A DNA stretch of 64,000 bases from Apoderus coryli (lineage: Eukaryota > Arthropoda > Insecta > Coleoptera > Attelabidae): contig OU452198.1 of the NCBI GenBank assembly GCA_911728435.2, positions 21,858,001 to 21,922,000 on the forward strand, in the 5' to 3' direction. The first letter of the stretch is position 1. Each line of letters starts with the position of its first letter. Positions 24,190 to 34,161 of this stretch are shown here, one piece after another. The position numbers and the translations under genes were made by a program. The notes below the pieces were generated by a model, which searched no databases, was not told the DNA's origin, and was given only the letters and a program-made list of their open reading frames with translations.

Positions 24190-24545
24190 TTCCAATAGCT
24201 GTACATTTATTGGCCATGCATTTAGTTTTACAGTTACATCGTTTATAACCTTGACCTGCTAAAAGTGATTGTTCGTTTGCAAGCTGATGTAAGCTCTTCT
24301 TTTTTATGGTGATACACTTTCCAGATCTACAAGTTTCTCACTCCACACAGAAAATAGGTTCCTGGAAAACATTTCCTCGATTTCCTTTCTCTTTTGCTAG
24401 CTTATAAAAATCGTCATCGGTTTTCTCGATAACCGTCATGAGAATGTTTCTAATATCGCCCTCCCTCGATCAAAGTCTGGATTTTTCACCCCCACTGTAT
24501 CTCCAACATGACATGGAAGGAACTTCGAATAAGATAAAGATTTTA
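24190..24545 (-). pseudogene. KRBA2-like integrase-derived transposon, C-terminal fragment
   Basis: Minus-strand frames give VGDTVGVKNPDFDRGRA, VIEKTDDDFYKLAKEKG and GQGYKRCNCKTKCMANKC. This order (VGDxVxVxxPxxDRG, DDxFYKL, Cys-rich GQGxxRCxC tail) is typical of the C-terminal region of KRBA2-like integrase proteins in insects. Stops and frameshifts between the blocks show decay. Confidence 0.55.
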
Positions 24546-24568
24546 TCTTCTTTGCTTGATTTTACCTG

Positions 24569-24900
24569 ATGGCTCATCACATTCTGCACATTTGGTCTGA
24601 TTTTCTGAAGTTTCTATATTATTGGCGTTTTCTTTATAATTATTGTCGACGTCTTCGATATGCAGAATGCAATTCTTCTAAAATGTTAATTTGTAAAGTT
24701 TTCGGTATTACTACTCTTATGCCTCTGAAAATTACACCCTGTTGTAAAGAAAACTCAGTTTGTTCAATATTAAAGCGTAAATGTTTCTGCAAAATTTTCC
24801 CGTTTTTAACGCATTTAATAAAGGTAGTAATTGAGAATCTATAGAAGTTTCTTTACTTATTTCTGAAACGGTAATTGGAAGTGTTTCTATCTGATTAATT
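24569..24900 (-). pseudogene. Gypsy pol fragment upstream of integrase
   Basis: The minus strand reads FSLQQGVIFRGIRVVIPKTL followed by LEELHSAYR, the linker between RNase H and the integrase zinc finger in Mag/K02A2.6-type Gypsy elements. It is broken on both sides and sits next to a gag fragment of the same polarity. Confidence 0.6.
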
Positions 24901-24914
24901 TTGTAAAGCGGATG

Positions 24915-25283
24915 TTACTCTTGGACGCTTTCCCCTTCAGATTGTTTTCGTTTGTTGAATCTGAAGTTCTCAGCAATTTCTAATGGTGCCGGGTCATAAT
25001 ACTGTTGCATGAAGTCCACCAAAAATCTGTAATCTTTTTGCCATAGATCATCTGGCGCAAGCTTGTCGCACAATGTGTCGAACGCCTCTGCCCCCATGTA
25101 GTGTAGGAGGTATCCAACTTCTTATCTTCCTGAATGTTGAATATTATGAAAGCACCTTCAAGTCTTTTTACACATCTGGCCCATTGATACTTAGAGCTTT
25201 CAAAATGCTCTATTTATTGTAAATTTTGTTTGTACTGTAGTATTTGTTGTAACATTTGTTCCAGCAGCATTGTCAGTTGCCAT
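24915..25283 (-). pseudogene. Gypsy gag fragment
   Basis: It starts at an ATG at 25283 (MATDNAAGTN). A stop after TINRAF and a frame change near 25110 break it. It then reads YLLHYMGAEAFDTLCDKLAP and VDFMQQYYDPAPLEIAENF, a Mag-like Gag capsid region. Together with the pol piece at 24569-24900 it is the deletion-scarred remnant of one minus-strand element. Confidence 0.7.
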
Positions 25284-25367
25284 TGTGAACTAATTTAATG
25301 TATTTCGCCGTAATGTACTTTTTCGAACCACGTGTAATTATAACCTTACTAGTGTATCAAAGATTTT

Positions 25368-25541
25368 TGTTATGTTGTACACTCTAGTGATTGACGCATG
25401 TCAACAATGTCAAATGACAATACAGTAGTAGTTAACCTTAATTACTTACCTCGTGTGTAATCTATGAATAATATGTTTTATGTTTAGGAGTTTAATAAAA
25501 ACTAATAAATAAGTCTGTGTGCCTTATTGAAATACATAACA
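25368..25541 (+). repeat. 174-bp LTR of a second Gypsy element
   Basis: Begins TGTTATGT and ends ACATAACA, an exact 8-bp inverted pair. It lies 7 bp upstream of a primer-binding-site-like sequence and 77 bp upstream of a gag ORF of the same polarity. A polyadenylation-like AATAAA-rich stretch lies near the 3' end. Confidence 0.7.
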
Positions 25542-25548
25542 TAATAAT

Positions 25549-25566
25549 TGGCGACGAAAACCGATC
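25549..25566 (+). promoter_or_regulatory. Primer-binding site of the second Gypsy element
   Basis: TGGCGACGAAAACCGAT follows the LTR after seven bases. TGGCGAC-type sites prime Mag-like Gypsy elements. Confidence 0.6.
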
Positions 25567-25618
25567 GAATTCCATGCGTCTAAGTCTAAAAGTCTCGGTT
25601 AATTAATTAATTAAAAGT

Positions 25619-26125
25619 ATGTCATTAATCGGTAATATAGAACCGTTCGATTCGCAAAAGTCCGAAGCCACTACGTATGTTGAAAGGTTGGAACAGTTAT
25701 TTACGCGTAATGATATAACTGATGGAAAAAAAGTCGCGTTGTTCTTAACTTTGATCGGTGGAGAAACATATGGTGTACTGAAAGACATTTTAGCGCCATC
25801 GGAATTGAAAAGTAAGACATATGCAGAATTAAAAACAGCATTACTACAACATTACAGCCTGAAACGGTTAACAATCGCTGAACGGTATCAGTTTTATAAT
25901 GCTACTCAAGAAGAGTCTGAAAGTGTTAAAACATTTGTTGCTAGAATTAAAAGTTTGTCTATATATTGTGAGTTCGGTACGTTCTTAAACGAAGCTCTAC
26001 GTGATAAACTAGTTTGTGGATTAAAGTCTGAAGCTATAAAACGTAAGTTATTAACGGAAAATAACTTAACATTTGAACAAGCGTATCAAATAGCTGTAGC
26101 TATGGAATTAGCGGAAGACAAATGA
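25619..26125 (+). CDS. gag: Gypsy Gag (Mag/K02A2.6-like), element truncated downstream
   Basis: ORF of 168 codons from an ATG just after the leader. It has the Gag capsid pattern FDSQKSEATTYVERLEQLF, LAPSELKSKTYAELKTALLQ, ESESVKTFVARIK and LRDKLVCGL. Zinc knuckle, protease and pol are missing: the frame stops at 26125 and no further element sequence follows. It is the 5' end of a Gypsy copy cut off by deletion, related to but of opposite polarity from the gag fragment at 24915-25283. Confidence 0.8.
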   Translation: MSLIGNIEPFDSQKSEATTYVERLEQLFTRNDITDGKKVALFLTLIGGETYGVLKDILAPSELKSKTYAELKTALLQHYSLKRLTIAERYQFYNATQEESESVKTFVARIKSLSIYCEFGTFLNEALRDKLVCGLKSEAIKRKLLTENNLTFEQAYQIAVAMELAEDK

Positions 26126-26814
26126 AGTCAATGAATAATGAAGCAGGTAAGGTAAATGCACCAGTAATCGTCACTGTCCCATTGTTCGTTACATTGCAAG
26201 GTTTATGGCTTTTATTAAGAAATTATAAAGTCGTATGCTATTATACACTATTGCTTTTTCCTTCAGAAAAGTAGTATTATGCCCATTCTGGCAACATAGG
26301 CATAATGCAGCGCCGGGAATAAATTTTATGTAGTCTTGTTAGAAACTGTGTTGCAAAAGAGGGGTGATCTGTGTGAAGTGCTTAATTTGAAGGTTAACGA
26401 AACGCAATAATTTCATCTAAGCAGGTGAGTCTGTGGTTAATTACTGTAGATTTGTCTTATTGTAGGGCCATATAAAGGCCTTTAAATTTATGTTATTTGA
26501 AAAGTTTTGAGTCAATACCCAATATTTAATCTAAATATTTGGTATGACGATTCTTGGGTCGTTTTCAATTTGGGGTGTCTCGGTCTCCGTCACCTATGAC
26601 GAACACTGGTACATGAGCAGTATGGTTAAAAATAAATCATTACACAATACATTTTCATATATTTGTGGTCATTGTTGAAAACCTAAACTTCAAACAGTAT
26701 AGTGCTGTAGTGGCCCAATATTGGTCATAGTGTTTTCTTCCAATTGCGATTTCTAATTGCATTCAAGGGCGAGGTGACGAATACTAGTACATGTACGCGA
26801 TTTGTGCTACATTT
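26126..26814. other. Spacer between gag relic and pogo-like gene
   Basis: No coding or repeat structure is recognised beyond an AT-rich composition. It may contain the upstream part of the pogo-like gene. Confidence 0.35.
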
Positions 26815-27282
26815 CAGAAATGGTCAGAAATTCAAAATATTCTGGAGGCTATGAGGAGAGCAATCGAAGCTGTGAAGAATGGCTCAACAATTAAAGGATC
26901 AGAAAAAAATTTCAATGTTCCCCGAACCACATTAACCGATAAAGTCCATGGATAAACTCCAATTCATAGAAAAATGGGTCCACAATCCATACTGTCAACA
27001 GAGGAGGAGAAATTGTTGGAAGAGTGGATAGTTTACCTGGCTGAACGACGTTTCCCTGTAACTAGAGACCAACTTTTAGATAGCGTGCAAGTTTTAATTA
27101 AAAGAATGAAAAGGCGAAATCCATTTAGTAAAACGAGGTCAGAAAATTGTTCACAACACTATTGGCTCAGATGAAAAGGAGTGCATTACAACTTTACTGA
27201 TGGCAAATGCCGCTGGTGAAATCTGTCCACCTATGATAGTTGTAGATTTGCAACGAATTCCAAAAAGATTGGCTCAATCAGT
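26815..27282 (+). pseudogene. pogo-like (DDE_1) transposase gene, 5' half
   Basis: The plus strand reads ILEAMRRAIEAVKNGSTIKG and FNVPRTTLTDKVHG, a psq-type helix-turn-helix. It is followed by ILSTEEEKLLEEWIVYLAER (second, CENP-B-like HTH) and, after a frame change near 27130, by KIVHNTIGSDEKE and the strand ITTLLMANAAGEICPPMIVV that precedes the catalytic core. An in-frame stop after KVHG and the frame change make it a pseudogene or a decayed transposon. The Polinton entered within this frame: the ATCAGT duplication is at 27277-27282 and the gene resumes at 61107. Confidence 0.75.
27277..27282. repeat. Left target-site duplication of the Polinton
   Basis: ATCAGT immediately precedes the AGTAGG terminus and is repeated exactly after the right terminus at 61107-61112. 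Six-base duplications are standard for Polinton integrases. Confidence 0.95.
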
Positions 27283-27382
27283 AGTAGGTATGGCGACACC
27301 TGAGAGACCCCCCTCCACTCCCACCAGTTTCGGCAGCGGTCGATTTATTTATTTATTTTGAATATCAAAAAAGATTGTTTTA

Positions 27383-27452
27383 TACCAGGGAGTCGAACCT
27401 GGGTTCTTGGTGTATGAGTTAAACGCCTAAACCACTACAGCATAGACGCTTC
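27383..27452 (-). ncRNA. tRNA-like unit 1 in left TIR
   Basis: The minus strand shows an A-box-like TGCTGTAGTGGTTTAGGCG and a canonical B box GGTTCGACTCC inside a T-arm-like hairpin (CCAGG/CCTGG). A regular anticodon stem does not form, so this is tRNA-like rather than a tRNA gene. It is one of four copies in the two TIRs and points outward. Confidence 0.5.
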
Positions 27453-27520
27453 GTGAGAAATATTCTTTAAAAGCCGTATAAATATGTGGGTCTCTTTTTG
27501 GAATATTAAAAGATATATTT

Positions 27521-27592
27521 TAAACCGGGAGTCGAACCCGGGCTCTTGGTGTATGAGTTAAACGCCTAAACGACTACAGCATAGGCGCTTCG
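27521..27592 (-). ncRNA. tRNA-like unit 2 in left TIR
   Basis: Tandem copy of unit 1, about 140 bp further in. The T-arm stem is CCGGG/CCCGG, differing from unit 1 on both strands while remaining paired. The B box GGTTCGACTCC is unchanged. Confidence 0.5.
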
Positions 27593-28187
27593 TGATAAAT
27601 ATTCTTTAAAAGCCGGTGGCAGTCTTGCTTAGGCCCCAGGAAGCTTGAACGTACGAAACCATATATAGAAAAAGAGAGCTGTTGGGGAGGACTGCAGAAT
27701 GGCATAGTACATGTTCACGTGACTGTGACGTGTACAAAGTGTCAAAAAGGCACTCGTATGTGGTTGTAAGAGAGAGATTGAGTATTAGGTGTCCATAAGT
27801 TGTGTGTAGTATGTATATATTGGCAAAAAAAAAAGAAAATTGTTATGGTTATTTTGTATGCACACGCGAGATAATCTAATATTTATTTGACCTCTTTGGC
27901 CTCGGTGTGGTGATAACACACACATGAATGAAAGTGTATTTTAAATTTATATACAGGGACAATGTGAACACATCGAAATTTGTAAAGATTAGCTTTGGCC
28001 TTACACACCACCACACACAACATGTGTATGAAAACACAGAGGCGCACGTAAATATTGTAGAAAATTAAATATTAGAGAGAGAGTTTAGCCTAGCCTAGCC
28101 TGGCCTAGCCTCGCCTAACAACTTGTGTATGAAATAAAACAATAAAAATAGGTTCAAAAAATTTATTAATAAATACTAATTGTTACA

Positions 28188-28820
28188 TTAATTGTATGAA
28201 ATTGTTGTTAAATGATGTCTATAATCGTTGCATTTAAAACAATAATGAAATTTGTATGTTTTCGAGTAGATCCAAAATGTCTTGTAAGAAATATTTATAC
28301 TTTTTATTGCATTACATCTAGTACACTGTTCTATTTCCTTGTAAACAATCTTAGTTGGTTTTGAGGAATTTCTGTTGTTGTTGTTGTTGATGGTAGCAGC
28401 AGCAGTAGCAGAGTTTCGGTTGTCAATAAGTTTTGTTCCCTTGTACTGGAAGAAGAAAAAAAAACCTTATTTTTTTATATTTTTTGAAGGAAAAAAAAAA
28501 TCAATTGTATTACCATTTCGACTGTTGGGTGTCGACGACGACGACGACGACGACGATGACGGGGTCGGTGTTGAAAGATGTTCGTAACAAACTAAATCAA
28601 TTTTTCTTGATTTCTTTTCTGTGGATGATGATGATGATTTACTACTACTCTTCCTAGCTGAATGACCATCTAGTGATTTTGTACAAAAGCAAAAAAATTG
28701 CTTACACTCACAACACCAAGCAGTACCTTGTTGTGGTGGTTGTACAGACATGGGTTGAATACGTCGTTGTACTGTATTATTCGTTATACAACATTTAACA
28801 AATCTCTCTTTTGACTGCAT
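28188..28820 (-). CDS. Small Cys-rich Polinton protein, probably two exons
   Basis: Not a recognised family. The first part, from an ATG at 28820 (MQSKERFVKCCITNN), has Cys clusters CCECKQFFCFC and a Ser run encoded by a (GTC)n tract. An open segment at 28188-28445 preceded by TTCTTCTTCCAG, a good splice acceptor, has two further Cys pairs (EQCTRCNA and HYCFKCND), suggesting a zinc-binding fold. A donor GTAATA lies at 28513. As written the join is out of phase by one base, so there is an indel, an unseen donor, or two separate genes. The unspliced frame stops at 28467. It lies just inside the left TIR. Confidence 0.4.
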
Positions 28821-28926
28821 TATCTGTACACGTATTGTGTAATAAATTGACGTGTGTGTGTGTGTAGATTGAGTTAAAACAAAAAAGATGATATTAGACA
28901 AACAAAAAAAGAAAATATATTACATT

Positions 28927-31900
28927 TTATGAATAAGAAGAAGGAGAGGTGGGTTGTGGGTAATCGTAGAATCCCCAAGGTTTCGTATCAGTATAAATAT
29001 AGTTAACAATTCTCTTATCGTCATAGGGACTTAATGCAAGTTTCCTTTGTGATACAGTAAATACCTCATGATTTTTTGATACAATAGCCTTTTGCATAAT
29101 CTCTACTTGAACATTTTGAAAAAGACATTCATAATAATCGTCAAATGTTATTTCTTTTGATGCTGATTTCTGGATACCTTTCATTTTTTTAACAACAATA
29201 TCATCATAAGAAGACGATGAAAACGGTGACATGACTTTAAAAGTATACATTTTAGATCGTAAACCAATAAAGTGTGTCATAATTTGTCCATTATTTTCAT
29301 CCTTCATTATACCTAATATTTTTTTATTTTTTAGAGGAATTTTAAAAACGTTATTCTCCGGGTAGTCAGATGTATCGAATCTGTGTATGTCTTCTTTAAT
29401 GTGCTCATAAATATCATCAACATTAATAAAATGGTAAATTAAACTGTCTGTATCAGTGTACAGTAATTTTGCATTTTCTCCAAATTTTTTCTTAACATAG
29501 TTGTAGTGAAAGTCATAAATGAATGTTTTTGATAAATCTAAAATAGACATTCCTACAAAAATAGGTTTATTTAGTGTAACTTTTAATTTATTCATTTCAA
29601 TGATTACAAAATTTTTACCAAATATGGTGCAACTATTAAAATTCGGTTGAGAGATGTAATACTTAGCACCATATCTACCTAACCACTTGGTAACAATCTT
29701 CACATCTTTATATTTTCTAACATTCTCAATGCTTTTTCCGTAGGGGGCATTGTTCAGGTACTTGTAATATGCCTTCTCAAATTCATTCCGGCTTTGTTTC
29801 CGCAGTTCTGTATTCATTTCAATATATTTCTTCAACCAATCCGACTGTTTAAATTTTAAACACCGATGAATCTTTTTAATTACTATTCCCATTTCAACAG
29901 CTTGTTTGAGTAATTGAATGTGTATCACATATTTTTCTTTGTCATACAAAGTTGTCAATAGTTTTGGTTCTTTTGACTTGGCTATAGGTGGTACTAAATG
30001 TTCAGGACATAATGGTAAATCTTGGTGTTGCTTATACAGAGATGGTGGATAATGTAAATCAACTTCAAGAATATACCCATACTCTTTATTATCAAAAATG
30101 TTTTCGTGATAAATGTTTTCAGGGGCAATCCATTCAAAACCACCATATGGTAGCGGAAAAGACATTGCAGCCCCATACAAATTATTAACATCAAGATACA
30201 AGACATATGAAGAAGGATGGTCTGGTTTATACCTTTACCCATATACTTGTTGTTTGCCTCCGCATATCTATTTGAGCATTGTGAAATTCCACCCCTAATA
30301 CCTTTCTCAATAAATAGCATCATATCAGTATCTGTTATTAATTCTAATTCAACTTCAGTCACCCGCAACATGGCATCGAATGCAAAACCTGGTGTAGTAT
30401 AGTAATGTAGGCAGTCCAAGTCATATGTTTTCATACACATTTCCCTAAAATTTTCAAAGACATCTACCAATAGCAAAACATCAGTTTTTAAATACAACTC
30501 AGAATATTGTTTCAAGTTTTTAATGTTGAATGTCTGCCAAACATTACAAGCATGTTGATATTCCTCATCTGATATATGCTCGTTATTAATTTTACTAAAA
30601 AAGTTGTCCTTTGAAGGTAACTGTGTGTCATTTAGTCGGTCCCAAGAATTAAGATAGTCATAAGGAAATATACCCTTTTTTGTGACCAACTTAAACTGTT
30701 CGTCATCTTGAAAACAATTTCGAACTACAACTTTTTGACTGTCATCCAAATATGAAGACAATTTATTCAATGTACTTGGCATAAATCGGTATGAATCTAA
30801 AAATCTAAAATTGACACTTGTACCTGCAATGTATTTAGTAAAGGAGATATATCGTTCTTTATTTAGTGGTAGTACATTAGTTTCACCATTTATTCTTGTA
30901 CAAATTGATTTAATTAGAAAGTGTGCATCATAACCAGATAAAAAATGAAATATGACAGGTACTGTATGACTATTCTGATAAAGCAAATTACAATGAGCAT
31001 GAGCTGCATTTCTAAATTTACCTGTTAGATGGCAATGGTCACGTACCTTCTTCTCATTTGCATGAAATGGTTTTCCACAAATATGACATGTAGAAGCTGA
31101 TTGAAATTTTATAGTGTCATCATGAGTCATAATTATAGGTTCTTTTGCATTTTGATAAATTCCATGAACTTTTTTTGCAATTTTTTGCAATTCATCTACA
31201 AACCAGTCTTGACAATTGCCACCAGTGAATGATTTAAAATGTGATGAAATTTTATTTTCATATTTAGATTTGAAATAATAAGCTATACTAAAAGCTTCAT
31301 GTATCTGATTTTTTTGTAGGTTACTTGTAGATGAGTTATCATTATAGTCCTTCAGAATACTTTCAATATCCGCATATACGACAAACGGAACAGGTATATT
31401 ATGTTTGAAATTCTTAAACTTCATAATTTTATTACTTTCTTTTGGCATTATAGTTTGCGTTTTATTAAACTTTTTACATTCTTCTTCATGTTTTGCCAAA
31501 TAGTGTTGATTACTGAAATAATTCAAACACCTACAACAAATCCATTTTTTATTTTTCACATTAGCCATTTGTTTTCCAACTAAACGTGACAAATCCTTGA
31601 TGTAAGCAAAATGATAGGTGGAATGTATATTAAAATTATCCTCATTGTCCTCATCGTCGTCGTCATCGTTGTTGTTGTCGTGGATATCATCATCATCATT
31701 ACATGTTAGTACAAGTAAATTTATTCTCGGTGTATAATATTTATTACTAATTATCAGGGGAGCAATGTCATTTTTATTCTCTTGGTAAACAGTAAATACG
31801 TTAATTGATAATTTATTTAACTCTTCAAATTTGGGTATATCCTTAAACTTTATGGGAAATTTAATACCATCATATTTGAGTACACTACTAAAATGAGGGT

Positions 31901-32724
31901 AAGATGAGGTTCGTGATACATTATCTTTAGCGGGTTTCAGTGCACATACAATTGACCATAAAAAACAGTATGGATCTTGATTTTTAATGTTAATTACACT
32001 TTTAGTATTTTTAATAAATGGTGGTAAATCAACATAAGTGGATTCACCAACATTTATTGGAGCATAATTATGAATGTGAACTTTCATGTGTAAAATTTCC
32101 AATAGAGCCCAACCGGAGTCACGTTGTTCAAATTCCTCCAATTTTTTCAAAATTATATTCACAACATTGATTTGATACCATTCTTTCAAATTAGAATTTC
32201 GATCAATAACTTCACTTTTAGTGTTGAAATGTTTAATGTACCTTTCTGCCGTATGAATTTGAAGAAATGTTCCAAAGAAACTTACATTTACTTTCATTAT
32301 ACTAAAGGCTAATTGCTTTCTAATGTGACTAGAAAAACTGCGAAAGGCTCTTTGTAAAAACACTTTCGGATCTTTAATTTGTAAATTTACTATAATACCA
32401 GTCCTAATTCTACCATTAAAACAAGATTCTAAATCTTTCCAAACAAGTGCAACGTTTTTTTTTTTAATTTATCAACTCTCTCATGTCTAGTTTTGAATTT
32501 TTCTAAAAACACCTTTAAAATAGCCAAATTGGATTCTACTTTTGAAAAATTATCCACACAATCATATTTATGTTTTATACTTTTAGTTAATAGTAAAATA
32601 GTTTTCTTCAAATATAAAATAAAAGTCTTTAATTCCTCTTTTGTCTTAACCAATCTACTCACCTGTTCCATTTTTTTTTCACAACGTCATCTGACATCAA
32701 GTCAAACATTTTTTGTGAAGCCAT
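28927..32724 (-). pseudogene. polB: Protein-primed family B DNA polymerase of the Polinton (frame-broken)
   Basis: About 1,260 codons on the minus strand. After an N-terminal helical region come a zinc-finger segment ([21 protein letters not shown]) and an HNH/endonuclease VII-like Cys-His cluster ([18 protein letters not shown]). The 3'-5' exonuclease motifs follow: VVYADIES (Exo I), [10 protein letters not shown] (Exo II), [13 protein letters not shown] (Exo III). Polymerase motifs are [20 protein letters not shown] and [14 protein letters not shown]. It would replicate the linear genome using a terminal protein primer. Three frame breaks are visible: an A9 run near 32671-32680, an 11-base T run (plus strand) at 32455-32465, and around 30212-30225 just before motif A. 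The two homopolymer breaks may be assembly errors. The start at 32724 (MASQKMFDLM) is preferred to 32671 because the frame leads into the same helical region. Confidence 0.9.
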
Positions 32725-33099
32725 TTTTTTTTTTATTTTTTTTTTTATTTTTATTTTATTTCTACAGCACTCTACACTCCTTGTTGTCGCCGTTCAACTA
32801 CTCTTCCGTTGAGCAACTTAAAATAGAAAAAAAAAATTAACTACATCTAAAAAAATTAAAACTAATATTTACCTCATAATTGGGATGAATATAATATGGT
32901 ATGCTTGGACACTTATACGAATAATTATGAAACTCCCAAATGGTACCACTCACATTTTTCGCATAAATAGTAGTTACACATTATAATTTACCTTTTGGTG
33001 GTTGGTGGTGAAAAACAAAACAACAGCACTATATGTAACTCACAACACAACACAATCGTAGCGTGAAATTTTGTGAAGCAGTTAGATCGTAGAATCCGT

Positions 33100-33107
33100 C
33101 TTTTATA
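33100..33107 (-). promoter_or_regulatory. TATA box for PolB transcript
   Basis: The minus strand reads TATAAAAG, with a TTCACA initiator-like sequence about 31 nt downstream. The PolB start lies about 375 nt further on, leaving room for a leader or small intron. Confidence 0.45.
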
Positions 33108-33170
33108 CAAATTTGTGAGTATATATTTTATTTAAAAGCTGATGTAACTAACATGTGTGAGACTAATTTC

Positions 33171-33409
33171 TGCTGATTTTGCACAAATTTTTAGCTTAGA
33201 AACAGAGAGAGAACGCCTCGTGCAAGAAATAATATGTTTTTTGTTTTTGCATGGAATAATTTTGCTGATTTTGCACAAAAATGAAATTTTGAAACACGCA
33301 GAGAAAACGATAAATAAATGGAAATTCTATAATGTGTAATATTATGATTTGCGCGCATAGAAACAAAATTTACTCAAGTTCTTTGAATAATTCTGCTGAT
33401 TTTGCAAAA
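33171..33409. repeat. Three direct copies of TGCTGATTTTGCACAAA
   Basis: Copies start at 33171, 33263 and 33394; the third reads TGCTGATTTTGCAAAAA. Flanks are partly conserved (AATAATT before copies two and three). They lie between the two outward-facing TATA boxes, suggesting binding sites for a regulator or replication protein (inference). Confidence 0.6.
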
Positions 33410-33496
33410 ATTTTTAATCAGACAGAAGCGCGCGTGATATGTTTTTACATAGAAACATATTTGAACTTGAATAAAGCTTACGTAGAACAAAATTAG

Positions 33497-33533
33497 TATA
33501 AATGCAGACAATCTCATAATGCATAAATCAGTT
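33497..33533 (+). promoter_or_regulatory. TATA/Inr promoter of the 33.6-kb gene
   Basis: TATAAAT at 33497-33503 and the arthropod initiator TCAGTT at 33528-33533 are spaced for a TATA box about 33 nt upstream of the start. The ATG follows about 60 nt later. Confidence 0.6.
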
Positions 33534-33591
33534 CACAAACAATAACCACACACACACACACAAGTGTTCAAAACAAATTAAAAAGAAAAAA

Positions 33592-33872
33592 ATGTCTACT
33601 ACACCTTCAACAATTGTAGTATTTACGGAAGATCGGTATAATTTATTTTCTTTTATTTTTATTTTATTTAGTGTCAAAGTTTTTTTTTCCAACATAGGTA
33701 CGGAGTAAAAGAAATCTCATTGAAGGGTGAGAAAGTGTTCATTTCACTAACTTACTCTCCACGCAGATCGACGCTTAAACAAAAATTCGGTAACCTACCA
33801 ATACGTTACTTGCGCACAAAATGGTACGCCGATACAAATTTAATCTTTTGGACGAACACTCAGAAGATCTAG
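33592..33872 (+). CDS. Unrecognised Polinton protein with a probable 62-bp intron
   Basis: Exon 1 (33592-33635, MSTTPSTIVVFTEDR) and exon 2 (33698-33872) join in frame across GTATAA...ACATAG. The product has about 72 residues and contains GVKEISLKGEKVFISLTYSP and PIRYLRTKWYADTNLIFW, which look like a compact folded protein, but I cannot name the family. Without splicing the frame stops at about 33710. A second frame (33821-34099) overlaps its 3' end. The gene faces away from PolB and toward the integrase. Confidence 0.5.
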
Positions 33873-34099
33873 CCATAATGGAGAAAAGACGACCACAGCC
33901 AGGCAAGGTTAAATTACATCCTATTGAACACCAATGGGATGATGAGGATGTGATGCTCGACTACCATGGTAAAAGAAAAATGCAATCAGGTTCAGCAGAT
34001 TGGCATACTACGGCCTCCACGTCATCATCATTATCACAACCACCACTTGGAGAGGATGAGGTTGATGATAGTGGAAATGGTAGTCAATCGTTTGAATAA
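33821..34099 (+). CDS. Overlapping acidic ORF, unrecognised
   Basis: 92 codons in another frame over the end of the spliced gene: a basic start (MVRRYKFNLLDEHSED), a central HPIEHQWDDEDVMLDYHG, and a Ser/Asp-rich disordered tail. It may be an alternative C-terminus of the 33592 gene reached by splicing or frameshifting, or a separate protein. AATAAA signals follow at 34097-34135. Confidence 0.4.
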   Translation: MVRRYKFNLLDEHSEDLAIMEKRRPQPGKVKLHPIEHQWDDEDVMLDYHGKRKMQSGSADWHTTASTSSSLSQPPLGEDEVDDSGNGSQSFE

Positions 34100-34161
34100 A
34101 TTAGCAAATAAATATATTTGTATATTATTTATTGAAATAAAAAAAAAAAAAAACATAAGAA

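Larger units (their letters stand above)
27283..28141. repeat. Polinton left terminal inverted repeat (859 bp)
   Basis: Begins AGTAGGTATGGCGACACCTG and matches the reverse complement of 60236-61106 throughout, with small indels. It contains two tRNA-like units in tandem, a CACACA-rich region and, at its inner end, a (TAGCC)n-like run. The inner boundary is at AAATAAAACA. Confidence 0.95.
32725..33591. promoter_or_regulatory. Divergent intergenic region between PolB and the plus-strand gene
   Basis: 867 bp without an ORF of note. It contains a minus-strand TATA box, a plus-strand TATA/Inr promoter and three copies of a 17-bp motif between them. The arrangement looks like a shared control region. 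Confidence 0.5.

Noticed and set aside
27383..27592. Functional tRNA genes in the TIR
   Set aside because: The anticodon stem does not pair and acceptor ends are not complementary, although A and B boxes are present. Kept only as tRNA-like.
28375..28657. Plus-strand ORFs with poly-Asp and poly-Thr
   Set aside because: Antisense readings of the (GTC)n tract in the small Cys-rich gene.
30200..30230. Programmed frameshift in PolB
   Set aside because: No slippery heptamer or similar signal is visible at the break before polymerase motif A, and other Polinton polymerases are read in one frame.
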